From an uncultured Lachnospiraceae bacterium (lineage in GTDB: Bacteria > Bacillota > Clostridia > Lachnospirales > Lachnospiraceae), in NCBI GenBank assembly GCA_949346185.1, contig CASGVX010000125.1, positions 1 to 6,347 on the forward strand: 6,347 bases of DNA. Direction: 5' to 3'. The position numbers and the translations under genes are program-made. The notes beneath the pieces are model-generated. The model was not told the DNA's origin, made no database searches, and worked only from the letters and a program-made list of their open reading frames with translations. Each line of letters starts with the position of its first letter. Positions within the stretch are counted from its first letter, which is position 1. Shown piece by piece: positions 5,905-6,347 of the stretch.

Positions 5905-5931
5905 TTAGCACTCATTTCACTAGAGTGCTAA
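5905..5931. promoter_or_regulatory. CIRCE operator (HrcA binding site)
   Basis: TTAGCACTC (5905-5913), a nine-base spacer, and GAGTGCTAA (5923-5931) match the CIRCE consensus TTAGCACTC-N9-GAGTGCTAA at every arm position. It begins roughly 6 nt after the predicted hrcA transcription start and lies in the 5' untranslated leader. HrcA bound here would block initiation, and the same inverted repeat can form a hairpin in the mRNA. This is the main regulatory switch of the operon. Confidence 0.98.
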
Positions 5932-5943
5932 TTTCTATAGAGT

Positions 5944-5972
5944 AAGATAGCACGAGGGAAACACATTGTCAA
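5944..5972 (-). promoter_or_regulatory. Sigma-A promoter of the hrcA operon
   Basis: On the minus strand, TTGACA (complement of 5967-5972) is a perfect -35 box. It is followed by a 17-bp spacer and TATCTT (complement of 5944-5949) as -10. Transcription should begin near 5937, giving a leader of about 82 nt that includes CIRCE. This is the expected vegetative-promoter-plus-CIRCE arrangement of class I heat-shock genes. Confidence 0.88.
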
Positions 5973-5982
5973 GAATAAAATT

Positions 5983-6014
5983 CAAAAAACTTCTAATTTT
6001 TGCAAAAAACTTCT
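5983..6014. repeat. Two 12-nt direct repeats, 20-bp period, between divergent promoters
   Basis: CAAAAAACTTCT occurs at 5983-5994 and again at 6003-6014, exactly 20 bp apart (about two helical turns). The copies lie 10 and 30 bp upstream of the hrcA -35 box. Read on the hrcA strand they are T-rich AGAAGTTTTTTG copies, compatible with a phased A-tract bend or UP-like element, or with a regulator that binds one DNA face. A palindrome TTTTTGCAAAAA (5997-6008) overlaps the second copy. Confidence 0.55.
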
Positions 6015-6035
6015 CCATTCTCTCCCATTATCCGA

Positions 6036-6041
6036 TATAAT
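6036..6041 (+). promoter_or_regulatory. Possible -10 box of the rightward gene
   Basis: TATAAT at 6036-6041 is a perfect -10 hexamer facing right. No good -35 is seen: TTCTCC (6011-6016, 19-bp spacing) and CTCCAT (17-bp spacing) are both weak. If used, transcription begins near 6048 and leaves a leader of about 110 nt before the ATG at 6157. The weak -35 would suit activation by a factor or a low basal level. Confidence 0.45.
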
Positions 6042-6061
6042 ATAAGAAAAGTTTTTGATTC

Positions 6062-6128
6062 ACAGCCACAGAGAAGAAGGCTGTCATATCAACCTTGCTT
6101 GCAAGAAGCAGTTCTTCTCTATGAACTG
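6062..6128 (+). promoter_or_regulatory. Structured 5' leader with overlapping hairpins
   Basis: Three pairings can be drawn. Stem A is ACAGCC (6062-6067) with GGCTGT (6079-6084). Stem B is AGAGAAGAA (6070-6078) with TTCTTCTCT (6112-6120), extendable by CTG/CAG after a 2-nt bulge. Stem C is CAGTTC (6109-6114) with GAACTG (6123-6128). The 5' arm of B is the loop of A, and the 3' arm of B overlaps the 5' arm of C, so B competes with C and would form a pseudoknot with A. This could be a regulatory leader; I cannot assign it to a known riboswitch class. Confidence 0.4.
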
Positions 6129-6156
6129 TAGAACAATATAGAAAGGATACGGAACT

Positions 6157-6347
6157 ATGGATCAAAGAATCAATCCCCTAAACGCCCAGGGTGGCAGGCA
6201 ATCTGGCGGGCAGGCAGCCATCAGGCAGCGCGCTTCCTCCAGTGCGGGAGGTGCCGCCCAGCAACCGGGAAGAACCATCGGCAGACGGTCAGACTATGCC
6301 ATCACCCGGAGTCCTTCCGCCCTTCATGTGGGGGACACCCTGCGGGG
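6157..6347 (+). CDS. Unidentified protein, N-terminal 63 codons, cut by window edge
   Basis: An open frame starts at ATG 6157-6159, 9 nt after AAAGGA (6142-6147), and runs without a stop to the window end. The peptide begins MDQRINPLNAQGGRQSGGQ and is rich in Gln, Gly, Ser, Ala and Arg for about 45 residues, which looks disordered. It then becomes more ordered at SDYAITRSPSALHVGDTLRG. The HVGDTLRG segment resembles the start of a small beta-barrel domain, as seen in some clostridial FliK-like or uncharacterised proteins with a flexible N-terminus; this is a weak resemblance and I assign no function. No signal peptide is visible. It is divergent from hrcA and shares the control region with it. 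That the frame is coding is supported by the ribosome site and by codon use similar to the neighbouring operon. Confidence 0.65.
   Translation, partial: MDQRINPLNAQGGRQSGGQAAIRQRASSSAGGAAQQPGRTIGRRSDYAITRSPSALHVGDTLR

Noticed and set aside
5856..5915. 20-residue N-terminal extension of HrcA from ATG 5915
   Set aside because: It lies within CIRCE, lacks a Shine-Dalgarno motif, and does not belong to the HrcA family N-terminus; AAGGAG before 5855 is decisive.
6121..6141. Six-codon leader peptide frame (MNCRTI) before the right-hand gene
   Set aside because: No Shine-Dalgarno motif precedes the ATG, and it shows no run of regulatory codons.
1..6347. CRISPR arrays, tRNA or rRNA genes, complete insertion sequences
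   Set aside because: I saw no regularly spaced repeats, tRNA-like cloverleaf, rRNA sequence, or transposase frame with terminal inverted repeats on either strand.

Overview
The window carries a complete class I heat-shock operon, hrcA-grpE-dnaK-dnaJ, transcribed on the minus strand (about 5937 down to 847). The gene order, a perfect CIRCE operator, strong AGGAGG-type ribosome binding sites, a sigma-A-like promoter and protein sizes typical of Gram-positive bacteria all point to a Firmicute. The style suggests a gut-type Clostridia, probably Lachnospiraceae. That taxonomic guess is inference from gene style, not from a database match.

Left side (1-835): the window opens inside the last codons of a phage/ICE-type tyrosine recombinase on the plus strand. 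It ends at 110 and is followed by a perfect 14-bp inverted repeat. An AT-rich spacer then holds a small inverted repeat and a promoter (254-282) for a 147-residue protein that I do not recognise (359-802). That protein has a strongly acidic, disordered-looking C-terminal tail. A compact bidirectional terminator (801-832) separates it from the convergent end of dnaJ.

Centre (847-5855, minus strand): HrcA represses the operon by binding CIRCE. DnaK, DnaJ and GrpE form the Hsp70 folding machine: DnaJ delivers substrate and stimulates ATP hydrolysis, and GrpE exchanges nucleotide. Only 14 nt separate hrcA from grpE. The grpE-dnaK gap (154 bp) and the dnaK-dnaJ gap (101 bp) are longer and contain inverted repeats. 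These may be mRNA processing or stability elements that set unequal output of the genes. I see no convincing internal promoter or terminator.

Right side (5856-6347): the divergent control region holds the hrcA ribosome binding site, CIRCE, the hrcA promoter, a 12-nt direct repeat with 20-bp period, a small palindrome, and a TATAAT box facing right. A roughly 110-nt leader with overlapping hairpins then leads into the first 63 codons of an unidentified plus-strand gene that is cut by the window edge.

Most of the window is ordinary core genome. The less ordinary parts are the recombinase end and unknown acidic protein beside the operon, the structured intergenic regions, and the leader of the right-hand gene. 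I found no clear evidence of a new multi-gene system.
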